From NCBI GenBank assembly GCA_900768105.1, contig CAAGBQ010000112.1, forward strand, positions 1-8,929: a stretch of DNA of 8,929 bases. Direction: 5' to 3'. The stretch is from Oscillospiraceae bacterium (GTDB taxonomy: Bacteria > Bacillota > Clostridia > Oscillospirales > Ruminococcaceae). This document shows, one piece after another, positions 6,627 to 8,929 of this stretch (its first letter is position 1; the number at the start of each line of letters is the position of its first letter). Position numbers and translations under genes: made by a program. The notes under the pieces were generated by a model. It made no database searches, had not been told where the DNA came from, and saw nothing but the letters and a program-made list of their open reading frames with translations.

Positions 6627-6664
6627 AAAGGGTTCCGTGCTCAAGCTTGAGCACGGAACCCTTT
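6627..6664. repeat. 38-bp perfect palindrome downstream of rsmI
   Basis: Two 19-nt arms (6627-6645 and 6646-6664) are exact reverse complements with no spacer, centred on AAGCTT. It begins 11 nt past the rsmI stop on the minus strand. No real U-tract follows either side. The 8-mer GAGCACGG in its right arm and the complement in its left arm also occur in both arms of the adjacent terminator 6585-6612, so the four arms can pair in alternative ways. Possible roles are an mRNA 3' end stabiliser or a protein-binding site. Confidence 0.8.
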
Positions 6665-6675
6665 CCTTATACGGT

Positions 6676-7506
6676 TTATTCCGTAAGCAGTTTATAAATT
6701 TCGCCCTTTGGGTAGCCGGTGGCTTTTGCGGCTTCCTTTGCGGCGGCGGAAGCAGGCTTGCCCTGCTCCGTAAGCTTTTTTGCAAGCGCCGCCGCCTGCT
6801 CCAAGGTCGGCTTTTCCTCCGCCGTTGCGGAGGAAGGCGTTTCGCCCTCCAAAATAAGCACATATTCTCCCTTCGGCGGGTTTTGTGTGTGATATTCCAC
6901 CGCTTCGGAAAGAGTTCCCCGCCAGGAGCACTCGTGGATTTTGGTAAGCTCCTTTACTACGACTATGTTTCTGTCGCCGAAAACGGATTGCATATCCTTT
7001 AGGGTGTTGAGCAGCTTATGGGGTGCTTCATAAAAAACCATTGTGCGGCGTTCGTGCAAAAGCTCGTTAAGGTGCTCCATGCGGGAAGTGCGCTTTACGC
7101 TCAAAAAGCCTTCAAAGGTAAAGCGTGAAACCGAAAGGCCGGAAACAGCCAGCGCGGAAATTACCGCAGAGGGTCCCGGAACCGCCTCTATCGGAATTTC
7201 CGCCGCAACGCACATTTTTACAAGGGTTTCGCCTGGGTCGCTTATGCAGGGCATACCGGCATCGGTGACTATGGCGCAGCTTTCGCCCGATGCAAGGCGC
7301 GCAACAATGGCTTCGCCCTGTTCGCGCTCGTTAAATTTCTGATATATCACCATGGGCTTTTTTATTCCGAAATGATTAAGCAGCTTTGCCGTAACGCGGG
7401 TATCCTCCGCAGCGATAAAGTCCACCTTTTTCAGCGTTTCCATGGCGCGGGGCGAAAAATCGCCGAGGTTGCCTATGGGCGTTCCCACAACATAAAGCTT
7501 TCCCAT
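6676..7506 (-). CDS. rsmI: 16S rRNA (cytidine(1402)-2'-O)-methyltransferase RsmI
   Basis: RsmI uses S-adenosylmethionine to methylate the ribose of C1402 in the decoding centre of 16S rRNA. The 276-residue product has the tetrapyrrole-methylase-like fold signatures of the family: LYVVGTPIGNLGDFSPRA (4-21), IAAEDTR (31-37), TDAGMPCISDPG (81-92; the usual form is closer to DAGTPxISDPG), and VPGPSAVISALAVSGL (109-124). The C-terminal part, ending in GYPKGEIYKLLTE, is the typical helical extension, and total length is slightly below the usual. The start ATG is 7 nt after the trmN6 stop, and GGAAG lies within the end of that gene at long spacing, so coupling is likely. In Bacillus subtilis the homologue yabC lies close to yabB, as here. 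Confidence 0.95.
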   Translation of the reverse strand: MGKLYVVGTPIGNLGDFSPRAMETLKKVDFIAAEDTRVTAKLLNHFGIKKPMVIYQKFNEREQGEAIVARLASGESCAIVTDAGMPCISDPGETLVKMCVAAEIPIEAVPGPSAVISALAVSGLSVSRFTFEGFLSVKRTSRMEHLNELLHERRTMVFYEAPHKLLNTLKDMQSVFGDRNIVVVKELTKIHECSWRGTLSEAVEYHTQNPPKGEYVLILEGETPSSATAEEKPTLEQAAALAKKLTEQGKPASAAAKEAAKATGYPKGEIYKLLTE

Positions 7507-7513
7507 TTTTTAT

Positions 7514-8176
7514 CTATCTTCCGTTCTGAATATAATTTATTTTAAGTCCGGCATGGCCGCCTTTGCGGCCTTCGATAAGAATAAGCCACGGTTCTTTGCT
7601 TTCCGTTGCGTTATTCACGAAGGTAAGGCGCTTTGGTTCCAGACGGTTTTTTCTCATTTCAAATATCACATCCGCAAGGCGTTCCGGCCGGTGGCACATA
7701 CAAAGGCGGCCGCCGTATTTAAGCAGCCTTGCGGAAACGGCCGTTACCTGTGCAAGGGTGCAGCCGCTTTCTCTTCGGGCAAGGTCGCGGATGCCCGTGC
7801 CGTTTTCCTTTCCTGCGCCGGAAACAAAGTAGGGCGGGTTTACCGTAATGAGGCTGAAGCTTTCCGCAGGGAAATCCAGCTTATTCAAATCCGCGCACAC
7901 GGGAAAGAATCTTTCCTCAAGATGGCTCCGCTCGGCGGTCATACGGCAAAGCTCCACGGCGCCGGACTGAATATCCACGGCGGTTATTTTTCCGGCGAAG
8001 CCCTTCGCCATCATCATAACCGGCACAACGCCGCAGCCGGTGCAAAGATCCAGCACATTATCGCGGAATTTCGGCGAAGCGAACTCCGCAAGCAGAAGCG
8101 CATCTCCGCCGAAGGAATATTCTTTTGTGGTTGCCATATCAAGGCCGTAAAAATCGTTCCAAACGACATTTTGCAT
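7514..8176 (-). CDS. tRNA1(Val) (adenine(37)-N6)-methyltransferase family protein
   Basis: This is a class I SAM-dependent methyltransferase of the TrmN6/YabB family, whose members methylate N6 of A37 in tRNA(Val). From the chosen start it has 220 residues. It shows motif I DLCTGCGVVP (43-52; usually DLGTGTGxxP), acidic D68 in AVDIQ, and the catalytic NPPYF (113-117) of N6-adenine methyltransferases. YSFGGDALLLAEF (20-32) matches the family's FxxDAxLLA motif. ATG at 8176 is preceded by AAAAAAGGAG at 11 nt. The frame extends to a TTG at 8248, but that extension overlaps the ferredoxin terminator, so I reject it. Neighbour rsmI supports a tRNA/rRNA modification role. YabB is the likely orthologue; an rRNA or other N6 target remains possible. 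Confidence 0.87.
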   Translation of the reverse strand: MQNVVWNDFYGLDMATTKEYSFGGDALLLAEFASPKFRDNVLDLCTGCGVVPVMMMAKGFAGKITAVDIQSGAVELCRMTAERSHLEERFFPVCADLNKLDFPAESFSLITVNPPYFVSGAGKENGTGIRDLARRESGCTLAQVTAVSARLLKYGGRLCMCHRPERLADVIFEMRKNRLEPKRLTFVNNATESKEPWLILIEGRKGGHAGLKINYIQNGR

Positions 8177-8209
8177 ATTTTGCGGCGCTCCTTTTTTCGC
8201 ATTGGGGTG

Positions 8210-8246
8210 CTTATAAAAAATTCGGCGGGCAGAAAAACTACCCGCC
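8210..8246 (-). terminator. Terminator of the ferredoxin gene
   Basis: On the minus strand GGCGGGTAG (8246-8238) pairs with CTGCCCGCC (8232-8224), one G-U pair, across a T5 loop, followed by GAATTTTTTATAAG with a T6 run. It lies just past the ferredoxin stop and before the trmN6 start. Confidence 0.8.
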
Positions 8247-8264
8247 AAAAATTTTCACCGATTA

Positions 8265-8438
8265 TCAGTCATCAAGGTGAGGAGCGCCGACAGGGCACTC
8301 GCTGGCGCATGCGCCGCACTCGATGCACTTATTGGGGTCGATAACATATTTGTTATCGCCTTCGCTGATAGCACCGACGGGGCAAACCTCCGCGCAAGCT
8401 CCGCACATAATGCAATCGTCACTGATTTTGTATGCCAT
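8265..8438 (-). CDS. 2[4Fe-4S] ferredoxin, clostridial type
   Basis: This 57-residue electron carrier has two CxxCxxCxxxCP motifs: C9, C12, C15, C19-P20, and C38, C41, C44, C48-P49. This is the arrangement of small bacterial ferredoxins that bind two [4Fe-4S] clusters and pass low-potential electrons in anaerobic metabolism. The length is typical of clostridial ferredoxins. AAAAGGAGG precedes the ATG by 10 nt, the stop is doubled (TGA TAA), and promoter and terminator flank the gene, so it is probably monocistronic. The partner enzyme cannot be told from this window. Codon use and context look native. Confidence 0.95.
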   Translation of the reverse strand: MAYKISDDCIMCGACAEVCPVGAISEGDNKYVIDPNKCIECGACASECPVGAPHLDD

Positions 8439-8470
8439 AGTAAGAAAACCTCCTTTTCAGACTTGATTTA

Positions 8471-8498
8471 ATTTTATCATATATTTCAAAAAAATCAA
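8471..8498 (-). promoter_or_regulatory. Sigma-A promoter of the ferredoxin gene
   Basis: On minus, -35 TTGATT (8493-8498), a 16-bp spacer and extended -10 TGATAAAAT (core 8471-8476) give a clear promoter about 33 nt upstream of the ferredoxin ATG. Confidence 0.75.
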
Positions 8499-8579
8499 TA
8501 CTGTACGGAATTTTTCACGGAAAATTCATGGCGAACGGTTCAAAACTATCGGCGGAAATTTCTACTGCGGCAAGCTATG

Positions 8580-8612
8580 GAAAAACAGCCCGCAGAAAAT
8601 TCTGCGGGCTGT
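8580..8612 (-). terminator. Intrinsic terminator between the ferredoxin and right-edge lipoprotein genes
   Basis: A 12-bp stem (8585-8596 with 8601-8612) with a 4-nt loop is followed on the minus strand by TTTTT. No minus-strand gene is visible to its right, so it may end antisense transcription from beyond the window or insulate the ferredoxin promoter. On plus the hairpin is followed by GTATTTGTG, a poor U-tract. Confidence 0.6.
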
Positions 8613-8648
8613 ATTTGTGAACAATTTGTAAATTATCGAATTTAGGTG

Positions 8649-8678
8649 TTGCACTTTCACAATTTTCGGGTCTATATA
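8649..8678 (+). promoter_or_regulatory. Possible promoter of the right-edge lipoprotein gene
   Basis: TTGCAC (8649-8654), an 18-bp spacer and TATATA (8673-8678) lie about 48 nt upstream of the plus-strand lipoprotein start. The match is moderate. Confidence 0.4.
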
Positions 8679-8725
8679 GGTGAACGCTTTTCAAATTTTC
8701 CTTTTGCCCGGAAGGAGTGTATAAA

Positions 8726-8929
8726 ATGAAGCTTTTGAAAATCATCTCCGCCCTTTGCCTCTGCGCCGTGCTCGTTTCCTGCAATAGCACACCAGATAAT
8801 GTCTCTTCTGCGAGTTCAAATTCCAAAAACAGCGAAATTTCTTCGTCCGAAAGCAGTAAGAGTTCTTCTTCATGCGGTGAAAACACCGAAAAAATTATTG
8901 TAGAAGGCTCCTATCTTGAGCACTTATAC
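8726..8929 (+). CDS. Putative lipoprotein, N-terminal part, cut by the window edge
   Basis: Sixty-eight residues are visible and the frame stays open at the right edge. The start MKLLKIISALCLCAVLVSC is a type II signal peptide with lipobox LVSC and lipidated C19. A Ser/Asn-rich linker (about 20-49) with runs such as SSSESSKSSSS follows, then a first structured segment starting ENTEKIIVEG. Such Ser-rich linkers are common in Clostridia lipoproteins, including solute-binding proteins, but the functional domain is outside the window, so no function is given. AAGGAG (8712-8717) lies 8 nt before the ATG. It is transcribed divergently from the ferredoxin gene. Confidence 0.85.
   Translation, partial: MKLLKIISALCLCAVLVSCNSTPDNVSSASSNSKNSEISSSESSKSSSSCGENTEKIIVEGSYLEHLY

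Noticed and set aside
8177..8248. In-frame TTG-initiated extension of the trmN6-like gene
   Set aside because: The extension overlaps the ferredoxin terminator hairpin and lacks a ribosome binding site.
8508..8527. Short inverted repeat GAATTTT/AAAATTC upstream of the ferredoxin promoter
   Set aside because: Short AT-rich repeats of this size are expected by chance in such intergenic DNA.
8528..8620. Plus-strand 30-codon open frame starting MANGSK
   Set aside because: There is no proper ribosome binding site and it runs through the terminator hairpin.
8575..8886. Minus-strand open frame opposite the right-edge lipoprotein
   Set aside because: It runs antisense to a signal-peptide gene with a good ribosome binding site, spans the terminator hairpin, and matches nothing I know.

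Overview
The window looks like a chromosomal core-gene segment of a low-to-mid GC Firmicute, most likely a gut Clostridia of the Oscillospiraceae/Ruminococcaceae type. The reasons are strong AGGAGG ribosome binding sites, a clostridial 2[4Fe-4S] ferredoxin, a Firmicutes-type LexA box (GAAC-N4-GTTC), a TTG start, and a REP-like palindromic cluster of a kind I associate with gut Clostridia. The genus assignment is inference. Nearly all genes are on the minus strand; only a small Cys-rich gene (4276-4428) and a lipoprotein gene running off the right edge (from 8726) are on plus.

Layout, left to right. Positions 1-105 hold a near-perfect leftward sigma-A promoter with an A-rich upstream element and the start of its leader; the transcribed gene lies outside the window and may be an rRNA operon. 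Positions 106-502 are a long non-coding stretch with a three-hairpin REP-like cluster (381-463) and the terminator of the next operon (497-520). Positions 568-4088 are a tight minus-strand operon transcribed recA, recX, rimO, pgsA (recombinase, its modulator, ribosomal protein S12 methylthiotransferase, phosphatidylglycerophosphate synthase). recX starts 2 nt after recA, rimO overlaps recX, and pgsA follows after 23 nt. The region upstream of recA (4089-4275) has a good sigma-A promoter and a LexA-box-like operator, shared with a divergent 50-residue protein ending in a CxCx3CxC cluster. A strong terminator (4442-4477) separates that gene from two tandem minus-strand lipoprotein genes (4544-5410 and 5483-6424), the upstream one with WG-repeat-like segments.

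Positions 6585-6664 hold a terminator hairpin and a 38-bp perfect palindrome that share an 8-mer. Then come rsmI (16S rRNA C1402 2'-O-methyltransferase) and a trmN6/yabB-like methyltransferase, a pairing that resembles the yabB-yabC neighbourhood of Bacillus, and a 57-residue ferredoxin gene with its own promoter and terminator. The right edge holds a divergent partial lipoprotein gene.

I find no prophage, CRISPR array, transposase, tRNA or rRNA gene body. The most unusual item is the Cys-rich small protein facing recA across an SOS box. Several starts are revised by ribosome binding sites: recA at 4088, trmN6 at 8176, probably rimO at 2489, and pgsA at a TTG.
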